Position numbers and translations under genes: made by a program. A stretch of DNA of 64,000 nt from Exiguobacterium indicum HHS 31 (GTDB taxonomy: Bacteria > Bacillota > Bacilli > Exiguobacteriales > Exiguobacteriaceae), in contig NZ_MPSZ01000002.1 in NCBI RefSeq assembly GCF_001939065.1, positions 186,001 through 250,000 on the forward strand. The letters are read 5' to 3'. The notes below the pieces were generated by a model that searched no databases, had not been told where the DNA came from, and saw only the letters and a program-made list of their open reading frames with translations. Positions 1 to 8,566 of this stretch are shown here, piece after piece (position 1 is the first letter of the stretch; every line of letters starts with the position of its first letter).

Positions 1-1030
1 CATCACGGATTTCACCGACGATTTCTTCGAGTAAGTCTTCCATCGAGACGAGACCTGCCGTTCCACCGTATTCATCGACGACGAGAACGAGATGGGTCCG
101 GGTCCGTTTCATCTTGCGAAGTGTTTCTTGAAGCGACGTCACTTCCGAAACAACCGGTAAATCCTTGATGTAATGCGTCACCGGATGCTCATTGCCGTTC
201 GCATAATCCGTCAAGACTTCCTTGACGTTGACGTATCCGAGAATCCGATCCTTATCGTTTTCTTCTGTGACCGGGTAACGCGTGTATGGATTATCCATGA
301 AGATTTCCATCAGTTCATCCTTTGTCAAACGTTCCGAGATCGTCTCCATCCGCATCCGCGGCACCATCAAGTCTTTGACGATGTGCTCATCAAACGCAAA
401 GACGTTTTGCATGAGGGCAAGTTCCGTTTGGTTGATTTCACCACTTTGGAAACTTTGCGCCATGATGATTTTCAATTCATCTTCCGAGTGGGCTTGTTCA
501 TGCCCTGCTGGTTTGACACCGAACAGACCGAGGAATAAGCGCGCTGAACCGTTGAGTAACCAAATGAATGGGTACATGATTTTACCGAACACATAAAGTG
601 GACGGGCGAACAACAATGTCATGCGTTCTGCATACTGAATCGCAAGCGTCTTCGGAGCGAGTTCACCGATGACGACGTGTAAGAACGTTACGGATACGAA
701 TGCGATACCAAACGACAAGAGTGTCGAAACAGCAGCAGAGATCCCGAAGTCATCGAAGACAGGGTGCAAGATTTTTTCGACGGTTGGTTCACCAAGTGCC
801 CCAAGACCAAGTGCCGTGACCGTGATCCCAAGCTGACAGGCAGACAAGTAGTAATCAAGATCGCCCGCGATTTTTTTCGCAAGGACGGCACTTTTGTTCC
901 CTTCTTGAATCATTTGATCCAAACGCGACATCCGAACCTTAACGACAGCAAATTCCGATCCGACGAAAAACGCCGTCAACGCAATCAACAAGACCACTAA
1001 AAATAAATTGATGAATAATATAGTATCCAA
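1..1030 (-). CDS. CorC/CNNM-family metal efflux protein (3' end outside window)
   Basis: Membrane protein of the CNNM/CorC (HlyC/CorC) family, which exports Mg2+ or related divalent cations; the B. subtilis relatives are MpfA (YhdP) and YugS. About 343 codons are visible. The N-terminal half is the DUF21 transmembrane domain, with an early hydrophobic helix and the family-typical stretch GELAPKT near residue 115. The second half is the start of a CBS-domain pair, ending in VVDEYGGTAGLVSMEDLLEE. The C-terminal CorC_HlyC domain lies beyond base 1. The start is taken as TTG at 1030, because the upstream in-frame codon 1037-1039 is a stop. A GGAGGTG lies 18 nt upstream, which is rather far, and AGGGG lies close by. 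A MerR-type regulator sits just upstream, as yhdQ does next to yhdP in Bacillus. Confidence 0.9.
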   Translation of the reverse strand, partial: MDTILFINLFLVVLLIALTAFFVGSEFAVVKVRMSRLDQMIQEGNKSAVLAKKIAGDLDYYLSACQLGITVTALGLGALGEPTVEKILHPVFDDFGISAAVSTLLSFGIAFVSVTFLHVVIGELAPKTLAIQYAERMTLLFARPLYVFGKIMYPFIWLLNGSARLFLGLFGVKPAGHEQAHSEDELKIIMAQSFQSGEINQTELALMQNVFAFDEHIVKDLMVPRMRMETISERLTKDELMEIFMDNPYTRYPVTEENDKDRILGYVNVKEVLTDYANGNEHPVTHYIKDLPVVSEVTSLQETLRKMKRTRTHLVLVVDEYGGTAGLVSMEDLLEEIVGEIRD

Positions 1031-1066
1031 AATCCCCTAAACAGGGGTCACCTCCATTGTTTTGTA

Positions 1067-1455
1067 TTAAAGCTGTGCAATCAAGGAAGCAATCAATGTT
1101 AGACGCCGGGACAGTTCTAAGCGGATCGCTTGTTTTTCGACGTCCGTCGAATGTAACAAACGCTGCTCGAGTCCTTCAACCGTCGCCTGAAGTTGTTTCA
1201 CTTCCTGATAAATCGTCTCCCCTGTTTTTTGTTCCCGTTCCGTAAAAGAAGCAAGAATCTCTTGCAGGGAAAGCCGTTGAGACTTCAAATATTCAATCTT
1301 TTCGATTTGATGAATGACCGATTCGTCATACAGACGGTAGCCAGAAGCGGTACGCTCTGGTGTTAACAGACCGAGTGATGTGTAGTAATCGATCGTTCGT
1401 TTTGATAAGCCGGTGGTCTCCGCGACCTGACCGATTCGAAGTAACGCCTTCCCAA
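1067..1455 (-). CDS. MerR-family transcriptional regulator, start codon not intact
   Basis: Small MerR-type DNA-binding regulator. The reading frame gives RIGQVAETTGLSKRTIDYY, a textbook MerR winged helix-turn-helix, then GLLTPERTASGYRLYDE, then a C-terminal coiled coil of about 75 residues ending LIASLIAQL. There is no metal-binding Cys pair at the C-terminus, so it is not a clear CueR. The frame has no ATG, GTG or TTG between its upstream stop (1463-1465) and the HTH. The well-placed TTG at 1453-1455, 8 nt after GGAGGTG (1464-1470), is out of frame by one base; one more G in the GGG run at 1451-1453 would put it in frame as M-G-K-A-L-L-R-I-G. So this is either a frameshifted copy, a sequencing slip or a gene with an unusual start. 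It lies just upstream of the CorC-family gene on the same strand. Confidence 0.72.
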
Positions 1456-1539
1456 AAGATTCTCACCTCCTTTCCATAGCTAGTTCTTTTATCTTATCAT
1501 GTCAAAACCATACAGTAAAACGTCGCGCTTTTTAAGAGA

Positions 1540-1580
1540 AAAAAAACGACTACTCCCGTTCGCACGAGAATAATCGTTTC
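1540..1580 (-). terminator. Terminator of the fadF-type gene
   Basis: On the minus strand a stem of AACGA-TTATTCTCG paired imperfectly with CGGGAGTAGTCGTT is followed by a run of eight T residues. It lies just after the stop codon at 1592. Confidence 0.8.
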
Positions 1581-1591
1581 ATCCCACTTTT

Positions 1592-3727
1592 TCATACGGT
1601 TACGACAGGTTCTTCGACTGGTACACCGACGATCGAGCGTTCCAGTAATTCAACGACATCGTACGTAGCAACCGCCTCGTCGACTTCCTTCGCCTTCGTG
1701 CCGTCACTGAGCATCGTCAGACAGTACGGACATGCTGACCCAATGACAGACGGTTGGACCGTCAACAATTGTTCCGTCCGTGCGACGTTGACGCGTGCGC
1801 CGACTTTTTCTTCTTGCCACATCATCCCGCCGCCAGCACCGCAACACATCCCTTTTTCCCGATTGCGTTCCGTCTCGACGAGCGTGATTCCTGGAATCTT
1901 CTCGAGAATATAACGTGGTGCGTCGTAAATATCATTGTAACGACCGAGATAACACGAATCGTGATAGACGACACGCTCCTTGACTTCATGGAGCGGTGTG
2001 ATCCGTTTCTCGTCAATCAGTCGTGCGAGCAATTCCGTATGGTGATACACTTCCACGTCCGGACTCAGTCCGAAATCTGGATACTCGTTTTTAAATGTAT
2101 TGTAGGCGTGCGGATCAATCGTGACGATCTTTTTGACACCATATTTCTCAAATGATTTGATGTTGGCTTCCGCAAGTTCCTGGAACAAGACTTCGTTCCC
2201 GATCCGGCGCGGTGTATCACCTGAGTTTTTCTCATCGTTTCCGAGAATCGCAAACGAGATGTCTGCCTCGTTTAGAATACGCGCAAACGCCATCGCGATT
2301 TTTTGACTTCGGTTATCGTACGATCCCATCGCACCAACCCAGAACAGGTACTCGAAGTCTTCGCCCGCTTTTTTCTTCTCCTTTGCTGTCGGAACGACGA
2401 GTTCATCCCGGTTTTTCCGCCAGTTTTCGCGTTCTTTCCGGTTCATCCCCCATGGATTACCTTGACGTTCGATGTTTGCCATCGTCCGTTGCATCTCCGG
2501 ATCCATCTTGCCTTCCATCATGACGAGGTGACGACGGAGGTCGATGATCTTATCGACATGTTCGTTCATGACCGGACACTGATCTTCACAGTTCCGGCAT
2601 GTCGTACACGCCCAGATCTCTTCTTCCGTAATGACGTTCCCAATCAATGAATCCGGAACAATATCCATCTGTCCGGCTGCTGCCAGTGAAGCGATCTGAT
2701 TGCCTTGCGATCCTTCGAACGCAAAGGCAGGTGCCCATGGCGAGCGCTGTGTGATCGCTGCCGTTTTCATGTTGAGATGGTCTCGTAATTTAACGATCAA
2801 ATCCATCGGCGACAGCATCTTCCCCGTTCCGCTTGCTGGGCACATATTCGTACAGCGTCCACACTCGACGCAGGCATATAGATCAACGAGCTGTTTCTGA
2901 TTGAAATCTTCGATTCGGTTGACCCCGAAGCTGAATTCCGCTTCGTCGTCTTCCGCCTCTTCCATGACCGATAGATCGATCGGTGCCAAACGCCCGACTT
3001 TCGACGTTCGACCGAGCCAAACGTTTGCTGTACCGGCAATCAAGTGCGCATGTTTACCTTGCGGGATGTAAACCATGAAGCTAAGTAAGAACAATAAGTG
3101 TGCCCACCAGAAGAAAACGAATAATCCGAACGCAATTGACTCCGGCACCCAACTGAATAAGAACGCGATGCTTGAAGCAACCGGTTCACCGAGCGTCGAA
3201 TGATTCTCATAAACAAGGAAGAATCCGTTCCCGAACAGGACGGCGACCATCAAACCACCGATGAAGATCAACGCAAGACCTGCCATGAAGTTTCGTTTCA
3301 AACGGACGAGTTTTTCGACGTACCGGCGATAAAATCCCCAAACGACGGCAATCAAGATGACGAGCATGACGATTTCTTGGAAGAATGTAAAAATCGGATA
3401 GAGCGGACCGAGTGGGACGTGCGGGAAACGCTGACCGACTGCGAGTCCTTTCCAGATAAAATCAATCGCTCCGAATTGAACGAGTAAGAAGCCATAGAAC
3501 ATCATGACGTGGATGGCGCCACTTTTCTTATCCTTTAATAATTTCTTTTGACCGAAGACGTTGACTAAGACTGCGTCTATTCGTTCTTTGTTCGTCAGTG
3601 TCCATTCCGCCTTTTTCCCCCGTTTAATGGCGGCATAACGACTTTTGACGAGTGACGTGAACAGATAGCCTGCATAGCCGATGACGAGTAGGAAGGCAAT
3701 CCAGTTAATGAGTAAAAACGTATTCAT
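1592..3727 (-). CDS. fadF: FadF-type membrane Fe-S oxidoreductase (heterodisulfide reductase-like)
   Basis: 711-residue fusion of a membrane domain (about five helices in residues 1-230, nitrate-reductase-gamma-like) with a double 4Fe-4S ferredoxin domain and two CCG domains. The cluster motifs are CVECGRCTNMCP near residue 286 and CTTCRNCEDQCP near 372; the CCG motifs are DSCYLGRY near 592 and CCGAGGGMMW near 627. In B. subtilis FadF (YwjF) sits with beta-oxidation genes and is thought to pass electrons from ETF or acyl-CoA dehydrogenase to menaquinone. Here it stands alone, with no etf genes beside it. The start ATG at 3727 follows a GGGGGAAAGGGG ribosome-binding region; a longer in-frame opening to 3781 has no such site. 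An anaplerotic dehydrogenase module of GlpC or HdrD type is a less likely reading. Confidence 0.9.
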   Translation of the reverse strand: MNTFLLINWIAFLLVIGYAGYLFTSLVKSRYAAIKRGKKAEWTLTNKERIDAVLVNVFGQKKLLKDKKSGAIHVMMFYGFLLVQFGAIDFIWKGLAVGQRFPHVPLGPLYPIFTFFQEIVMLVILIAVVWGFYRRYVEKLVRLKRNFMAGLALIFIGGLMVAVLFGNGFFLVYENHSTLGEPVASSIAFLFSWVPESIAFGLFVFFWWAHLLFLLSFMVYIPQGKHAHLIAGTANVWLGRTSKVGRLAPIDLSVMEEAEDDEAEFSFGVNRIEDFNQKQLVDLYACVECGRCTNMCPASGTGKMLSPMDLIVKLRDHLNMKTAAITQRSPWAPAFAFEGSQGNQIASLAAAGQMDIVPDSLIGNVITEEEIWACTTCRNCEDQCPVMNEHVDKIIDLRRHLVMMEGKMDPEMQRTMANIERQGNPWGMNRKERENWRKNRDELVVPTAKEKKKAGEDFEYLFWVGAMGSYDNRSQKIAMAFARILNEADISFAILGNDEKNSGDTPRRIGNEVLFQELAEANIKSFEKYGVKKIVTIDPHAYNTFKNEYPDFGLSPDVEVYHHTELLARLIDEKRITPLHEVKERVVYHDSCYLGRYNDIYDAPRYILEKIPGITLVETERNREKGMCCGAGGGMMWQEEKVGARVNVARTEQLLTVQPSVIGSACPYCLTMLSDGTKAKEVDEAVATYDVVELLERSIVGVPVEEPVVTV

Positions 3728-3850
3728 GTTCGAACAAACCCCTTTCCCCCTAAAGCAGTTGTGTTGAAATGAGTATAGCATATAATGAATGGCTATTCAT
3801 TCATTTTTTTCATTTAGTTTTTACTGCGTCACACAAGCAGATAAGTACTC

Positions 3851-3888
3851 AAAAAAATCAAGCGGTGAATCATCCACCGCTTGATTTA
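3851..3888 (-). terminator. Terminator of the alkaline phosphatase gene
   Basis: Perfect stem AAATCAAGCGGTG / CACCGCTTGATTT on the minus strand followed by a T run, directly after the stop codon of the phosphatase gene. Confidence 0.85.
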
Positions 3889-3903
3889 ATCACGTCCAAT
3901 ACG

Positions 3904-5238
3904 TCATTTTTTTAATTTCATAGCATTGGCCATCAGACCAGGGATGTCCGTATTTTCATGCAATCCACTGAACTGTTCGCTTTGTGGACCGTAAGCGTAG
4001 AGCGGAACGTCTACACCTGTATGCACGGCAGTCGTCCATCCGACATACGCTCGTTTACTGATCATCTCATTCAATGTCATGACGCGTTTCTTCGCATCCA
4101 CTTTTTGCAACGTCTGAATTTCTTCAGCCGTCAAATCAAACGTCGTTTCTCGTTTGACGACAGAGGCGATATTCGATAAGTCGTCGTTGAACTGACGAAC
4201 CATCTCATCCCCCGTCGCCTTGACGTTTTTCAAGACTTCTGGTTTCGCTACGTACTCATCGTATCCACCGACGGACATACCACCTGTATCATGGTCACCG
4301 GCGACGACGACCAATGTGTGTTTATCTTTTGCTGCAAAACGAAGCACTTTTTCGACTGCCTGGTGGAACGCTTCTGCATCCTTCATCGCCCAAGCAGCAT
4401 CATGCGCATGACCCGCCCAGTCGATCTGACTTCCTTCTACCATCAAGAAGAAGCCATCGCGGTCTTTCTTCAATGTTTGCAGGGCTTTCGACGTCATCGT
4501 CGCAAGGCTCGGTTGATTCGTGTTTTCCCGGTCCAGTTCTGGTGCCATTCCTTCTTCTGCAAACAATCCAAGAACTTTACGACCATCCGTCTCATTCAGA
4601 CTTTCGAGTGAATCCGCATACTGGTATCCTGCTCGTTCTGCTTTCTTCACTAGATTACCAGCCTCTTGAACGCCACCATTCTTTTGATCAAAAAAGAACT
4701 TCTGACCGCCACCCAGTAAGACGTCGACTTTCATTTCATCCATGTATTGTTTCGCGATGTCCGCTTCATTCGCACGCGTTGCGACGTGCGATGCAAAAAC
4801 AGCTGGTGTCGCATGGGTGATGGCTGATGTCGAGACAAGTCCTGTTGCTTTGCCTGCTTGATCCGCCCGATCAAGAATAGACGCTACTTCTTTTCCACTT
4901 GGATCCATACCGATTGTTCCGTTGTTTGTTTTTGTTCCTGTTGCCATCGCCGTTCCGGCAGCAGCTGAATCGGTCACTTTCGTGTTTGCCGAATACGTCC
5001 GCATCATTCCTTTTAAGTGACCGTCGAGTTCCGTCTCCTCGCCTCCTTGATACCAGCGATAATTCGTTGCATAGGCAGCTGAATAACCGTCCGGGATCAT
5101 GAAGATGACATTTTTAACCTTCGCTTGTTTCGTGTTTTGTTTTGCCTCGACCGGCTGAGCCGATTCATATGTATAGCCCGCAACTCCCGTCATAAGCACT
5201 GTACCGAGAATACCTGTCGCCATCCATTTCTTGTTCAT
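3904..5238 (-). CDS. Secreted alkaline phosphatase
   Basis: 444-residue phosphomonoesterase of the PhoA/PhoB superfamily that releases phosphate from organic esters outside the cell. It has a Sec signal peptide (MNKKWMATGILGTVLMTG, Ala-rich cleavage region near residue 30), then MIPDGYSAAY with the first metal ligand Asp, and the nucleophile motif VTDSAAAGTAMATG with Ser near 88. Later metal-binding segments are VEGSQIDWAGH, AGDHDTGG and TAVHTGVDVPLYAYGP, so all zinc ligands appear present. The start ATG at 5238 is 8 nt after GGAGG. It is flanked by its own terminator and has TTTACATTC repeats upstream that could be PhoP sites. The gene appears to be a single transcription unit. Confidence 0.94.
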   Translation of the reverse strand: MNKKWMATGILGTVLMTGVAGYTYESAQPVEAKQNTKQAKVKNVIFMIPDGYSAAYATNYRWYQGGEETELDGHLKGMMRTYSANTKVTDSAAAGTAMATGTKTNNGTIGMDPSGKEVASILDRADQAGKATGLVSTSAITHATPAVFASHVATRANEADIAKQYMDEMKVDVLLGGGQKFFFDQKNGGVQEAGNLVKKAERAGYQYADSLESLNETDGRKVLGLFAEEGMAPELDRENTNQPSLATMTSKALQTLKKDRDGFFLMVEGSQIDWAGHAHDAAWAMKDAEAFHQAVEKVLRFAAKDKHTLVVVAGDHDTGGMSVGGYDEYVAKPEVLKNVKATGDEMVRQFNDDLSNIASVVKRETTFDLTAEEIQTLQKVDAKKRVMTLNEMISKRAYVGWTTAVHTGVDVPLYAYGPQSEQFSGLHENTDIPGLMANAMKLKK

Positions 5239-5284
5239 TTGTGTTTCCTCCCTGTTCACGATGATGGTTTCATCATACCGAGCG

Positions 5285-5326
5285 AATGTAAATGAACGAT
5301 GGAGACCGCTTTAAGGAATGTAAAGA
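5285..5326 (-). promoter_or_regulatory. Possible PhoP-type direct repeats upstream of the phosphatase gene
   Basis: On the minus strand TTTACATTC occurs twice (core TTTACA at 5319-5324 and 5287-5292), 32 bp apart, with a weaker TTAAAG between them. Bacillus PhoP binds TT(A/T/C)ACA repeats at 11-bp periods, so the spacing is close to three periods. The match is partial and the call is an inference. Confidence 0.35.
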
Positions 5327-5342
5327 AACGATGACAGCCGAG

Positions 5343-5780
5343 TTACCACTTCATCTCTTCAAACATGTAATAGCCTTTGTGCTGTTCTTCTAAATATGCC
5401 GATAATGGAAGACGTACGTCTTCACTCGTGATGTACTCCGCTAACTCTGTTTGGTTGATCCACTTCGTCTCAATGATTTCTTCATCGGGATCACTTGGAT
5501 CAAGTACACCACTCACTTCGCAATCAAAATAAGTCACGAGGCTGTGCGCTTGATAAGTTGGCATGAAGTTCTCCGTTAAGAAGGCAAACGACGACGATGT
5601 GACCGTCAAACCGGTTTCTTCTTCCACCTCGCGACGCAGTGCTTGCTCGAGGGTCTCTCCAGACTCAATCTGTCCACCGGGTAAGCTCCAGCGTTTCTCC
5701 TGACCCGATTGATTATGGACGATGAGCAGTTGATCGCCCTTACGGATGACCGCGACGATGATTCGATAGAGTGGATACAT
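5343..5780 (-). CDS. NUDIX hydrolase
   Basis: 145-residue NUDIX-fold pyrophosphohydrolase with a complete Nudix box beginning GGQIESGETLEQALRREV and ending EEETGL (about residues 35-58), the Mg2+-binding catalytic helix that cleaves nucleoside diphosphates linked to another group. The substrate cannot be told from the sequence; an MutT-like or ADP-ribose pyrophosphatase-like role is possible. The start ATG at 5780 is preceded by AGGAGGAAGCGTC; the upstream in-frame opening runs through the terminator of the neighbouring gene and is not used. It ends just before the alkaline phosphatase promoter region. Confidence 0.9.
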   Translation of the reverse strand: MYPLYRIIVAVIRKGDQLLIVHNQSGQEKRWSLPGGQIESGETLEQALRREVEEETGLTVTSSSFAFLTENFMPTYQAHSLVTYFDCEVSGVLDPSDPDEEIIETKWINQTELAEYITSEDVRLPLSAYLEEQHKGYYMFEEMKW

Positions 5781-5792
5781 GACGCTTCCTCC

Positions 5793-5826
5793 TAAAAAGA
5801 CCACCTTGCCTAAAACAAGATGGTCC
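5793..5826 (-). terminator. Terminator after the 139-residue unknown protein gene
   Basis: Stem GACCATCTTG / CAAGGTGGTC with loop TTTTAGG on the minus strand, then TTTTT. It separates the upstream two-gene unit from the NUDIX gene. Confidence 0.8.
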
Positions 5827-5837
5827 ACTGTGATTGT

Positions 5838-6257
5838 TTATTCTAAGCCGAGCGACTGTGGCAGACGGACTGCACGTGCGAAGGCATTTTTATAGTCCTT
5901 TTTCGCGACTAACTTTTCGACTTCACGGATTGCTGGATGCTGTTCGTCCGCGAACGCACCAAGAATCGTCAAGTAACGCTCGTATACTTGATCGTCTTCC
6001 TGACGTGCTTTCAAGAGCGCTGTATACAGCATGACGGTATCTTCACCGTATAAGACCGGTAATTCTTCGTTAATTAAAAGCAGTGTATCAATCGCTTCTG
6101 GATCGACCTTCGGATTATATTCCGTGATGACCTGCTCTGCGAGTCCTTCGAGTTGATCGCGCCATTCGTTGTAACGCGGCTCATCGTTCTCGAGCCACTC
6201 AAACCATTCCTCTTCCAACATCTGCTCCATTTGACGTACTGTTTGTTCAAATGCCAT
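5838..6257 (-). CDS. Uncharacterised acidic helical protein
   Basis: 139 residues, not recognised. It is rich in Glu and predicted to be almost wholly alpha-helical (for example EQTVRQMEQMLEEEWFEWLE near the N-terminus and VEKLVAKKDYKNAFARAV near the C-terminus), with no membrane segment, signal peptide or Cys. The pattern resembles a pair of TPR-like helical repeats, but that is only an impression. The start ATG at 6257 follows GGAGTGAGACGA. It overlaps the end of the upstream YwiB-like gene by 11 bp, so the two are translationally coupled, and it ends at a good terminator. Function unknown. Confidence 0.8.
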   Translation of the reverse strand: MAFEQTVRQMEQMLEEEWFEWLENDEPRYNEWRDQLEGLAEQVITEYNPKVDPEAIDTLLLINEELPVLYGEDTVMLYTALLKARQEDDQVYERYLTILGAFADEQHPAIREVEKLVAKKDYKNAFARAVRLPQSLGLE

Positions 6258-6669
6258 TCGTCTCACTCCGTTCCCAAGTTAAATCAATCATATACGTACC
6301 GACTGCTTGTCCATTCATCTTTAATGTATAGCGAAACTGCATCTGCTGCCGTTTCATCTCAATCGTCTTCGTGTCCGTTTCCATCAACATCTGACCGAAT
6401 TGACTGCCATATTGGCTTTTGGTCGTCTCTCCTAAAATGAAGACGTGATGCATCGCAACAGGACCTTTGCGATTCAAAGCGATCTGGTCTTTTGACCATT
6501 TGATCGTCGTATCGATCGGTTGTTCATCCGGCTGAACGAACTTCACGGCAAAACCGTCTTTTGTTTCGAACAATGTGCCGTCCGCCTCAAGTTCGACCGA
6601 TTCACGCATCGGACCATCTTCGATCGTCGTCACTTGTCGTAATGACACCGGGTACTTTACTGGTTTCAC
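6247..6669 (-). CDS. DUF1934 (YwiB-like) beta-barrel protein
   Basis: 140 residues of the DUF1934 family, small lipocalin-like beta-barrel proteins typified by B. subtilis YwiB, whose role is not known. Diagnostic segments are LNRKGPVAMHHVFILGETTK, then YGSQFGQMLMETDTKTIEM and the final strand YMIDLTWE. The start is GTG at 6669, 6 nt after GAGGTGA; the longer in-frame opening up to 6771 reads through the alpha-glucosidase terminator. In Bacillus ywiB lies beside argS, but here no argS is visible and the partner is an unknown helical protein with which it overlaps. Confidence 0.75.
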   Translation of the reverse strand: MKPVKYPVSLRQVTTIEDGPMRESVELEADGTLFETKDGFAVKFVQPDEQPIDTTIKWSKDQIALNRKGPVAMHHVFILGETTKSQYGSQFGQMLMETDTKTIEMKRQQMQFRYTLKMNGQAVGTYMIDLTWERSETNGI

Positions 6670-6734
6670 TTCTATCACCTCATCGTTTAGCGTACACGAT
6701 TTTTTCGTCTGATGCACCTTCTGCTTACATGCAA

Positions 6735-6769
6735 GAAAAAAACGGATTCGACAACTATCGAATCCGTTC
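6735..6769 (-). terminator. Terminator of the alpha-glucosidase gene
   Basis: Stem AACGGATTCGATAG / CTATCGAATCCGTT type hairpin (arms AACGGATTCGA and TCGAATCCGTT) on the minus strand with seven T residues after it. Confidence 0.85.
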
Positions 6770-6777
6770 AAAACATA

Positions 6778-8478
6778 TTAGCGCACACGGTACAGACGAG
6801 CTTCGAATGGACGAAGTTCCAGCTCTGTTCCTTCATGGTGCATCGTCGGATAGTTGCCGAGCAACATATTGTCCGAATGCAAGATGATGTCCGTATCGAT
6901 TTCTGCTGTTTCGCCTTTTAAGTTCGTAACGATCAAGAATTGTTCGTCACCAAACGTCCGTGTATACGCGTAGACTTTCGTATCTTCCGGTAAGATGAGA
7001 TCATACGCGCCATAGATCAATGTCTCTTCCATCTTACGGATTTGGATCATTCGTTTGTAGAAGTTCAAGATTGAATCTTCATCTTGTTCTTGCGACGCGA
7101 CGTTGATGTCCGCGTAGTTCGGGTTGACACCAAACCATGGAGATTGATTTGAGAAGCCACCGTTTTGCTCGTTCGTCCACTGCATTGGTGTGCGTGAGTT
7201 ATCACGGGACGAGTTCCAGATGACTTCCATGATTTCCTCATGTGTCTTCCCGGAAGCAAGTTGCATCTCGTACATGTTTTTCGTCGCGACATCATCATAA
7301 TCCGAGATGTCCGGGAATTGAACGTTCGTCATCCCAATCTCTTGTCCTTGATAGATGAACGGTGTGCCTTGCATGAAGAAATACATCATCGCAAGCGACT
7401 TCGCGCTCTCTTTCCAGTACTGTTCCTCGTCGCCCCAAAGAGAGACCGAACGAACCTTATCGTGGTTTTCGAGGTACAACGCATTCCAACCTGTTGCTTC
7501 AAGTCCTTTTTGCCATTTCGTCAGCACTTGCTTCAGTTTGACGACGTCGACGCCTTTTTCAGCGTCTGCGCGCCAGAGATCCATGTGTTCGAACTGGAAG
7601 ACCATGTTCATCTTACCGTTCTCTTCTCCGACCCAGAGATCCGCTTCTTCCGGTGTGACGCCGTTTGCTTCTCCGACTGTCATGATATCGTATTTCGAGA
7701 ACGTCTCATCTTTCAACTCTTCGAGATACGCATGGATGCCTTCGACGTTCATGTGCATATCGAATGAAGGGACATACGGCATACCGAGCGGATTCGGGAG
7801 ATCGGCGAATGATTGATCCTTGTTGATATGACTAATTGCATCGATTCGGAAACCATCGATGCCTTTATCGAGCCACCAGTTGATCATCGTATAGACAGCT
7901 TGACGCATGTCGCGGTTTTGCCAGTTCAAGTCTGGTTGACGACGAGAGAAGACGTGCAGGAAGTACTGCTCTGTCTTTTCATCATATTCCCATGCTGATC
8001 CACCGAAAATACTTTCCCAGTTGTTCGGTTCTCCACCATTAACGGCATCTTTCCAGATGTACCAATCGCGTTTCTCATTGTCTTTCGACGAACGTGATTC
8101 AAGGAACCACGGGTGTTCATCCGATGTGTGGTTAACGACGAGATCAAGCAAGACCTTGATGTCGCGCTTATGCGCTTCTTCCATCAAGAGATCGAAGTCC
8201 GTCATCGTACCGAACTCATCCATGATGTCTTCATAATCACTAATGTCATATCCGTTATCGTCGTTCGGTGACTTGAACATCGGGCAAATCCAAAGAACGT
8301 CGACGCCAAGATCCTTCAAATAATCCAGTTTTGCGATGATACCCGGAATATCGCCGATTCCATCGTTGTTTGCATCGTAAAAGCTGCGTGGATAGATTTG
8401 GTAAGCAACTGCTTCTTTCCACCAAGCTCGTGTAATTGTTTGTTGGGCCGTTTCAGGGCGCGGTATCATTTGTGTCAT
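6778..8478 (-). CDS. malL: GH13 alpha-glucosidase (oligo-1,6-glucosidase / MalL type)
   Basis: 566-residue cytoplasmic glycoside hydrolase of family 13, subfamily 31 type, cleaving alpha-glucosidic bonds in isomaltose, maltose or sucrose. It opens WWKEAVAYQIYPRSFYDANN; conserved region II is DGFRIDAISH with the nucleophile Asp near 212, the general acid Glu is in VGEAN near 268, and ENHDKVR near 338 holds the transition-state Asp. Trehalose-6-phosphate hydrolase (TreA) is the main alternative, as the families are close, but no trehalose PTS gene is adjacent. The start ATG at 8478 follows GAGGATTC at 10 nt. A LacI-type operator over the promoter suggests induction by its sugar. Confidence 0.9.
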   Translation of the reverse strand: MTQMIPRPETAQQTITRAWWKEAVAYQIYPRSFYDANNDGIGDIPGIIAKLDYLKDLGVDVLWICPMFKSPNDDNGYDISDYEDIMDEFGTMTDFDLLMEEAHKRDIKVLLDLVVNHTSDEHPWFLESRSSKDNEKRDWYIWKDAVNGGEPNNWESIFGGSAWEYDEKTEQYFLHVFSRRQPDLNWQNRDMRQAVYTMINWWLDKGIDGFRIDAISHINKDQSFADLPNPLGMPYVPSFDMHMNVEGIHAYLEELKDETFSKYDIMTVGEANGVTPEEADLWVGEENGKMNMVFQFEHMDLWRADAEKGVDVVKLKQVLTKWQKGLEATGWNALYLENHDKVRSVSLWGDEEQYWKESAKSLAMMYFFMQGTPFIYQGQEIGMTNVQFPDISDYDDVATKNMYEMQLASGKTHEEIMEVIWNSSRDNSRTPMQWTNEQNGGFSNQSPWFGVNPNYADINVASQEQDEDSILNFYKRMIQIRKMEETLIYGAYDLILPEDTKVYAYTRTFGDEQFLIVTNLKGETAEIDTDIILHSDNMLLGNYPTMHHEGTELELRPFEARLYRVR

Positions 8479-8538
8479 GTGTCGTGAATCCTCTCGTAGG
8501 TCAGTCTTTGGGGTGTTATTTTCATTAGTTATTGAACT

Positions 8539-8566
8539 TCTATACACAGCGCAACCGATTGCGCAA
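8539..8566 (-). promoter_or_regulatory. Sigma-A promoter with LacI-family operator for the alpha-glucosidase gene
   Basis: On the minus strand TTGCGC (8561-8566) and TATAGA (8539-8544) are separated by 16 bp. A near-perfect palindrome GCGCAACCGATTGCGC (8549-8564) with central CG covers the -35 and spacer. Such CG-centred palindromes are typical of LacI/MalR-type repressors; no such repressor gene is in the window. Confidence 0.6.

Noticed and set aside
173-596. Two overlapping plus-strand ORFs of 121 and 104 codons
   Set aside because: They are reverse-strand shadows of the CorC-family gene, which has clear CBS and DUF21 sequence in its own frame.
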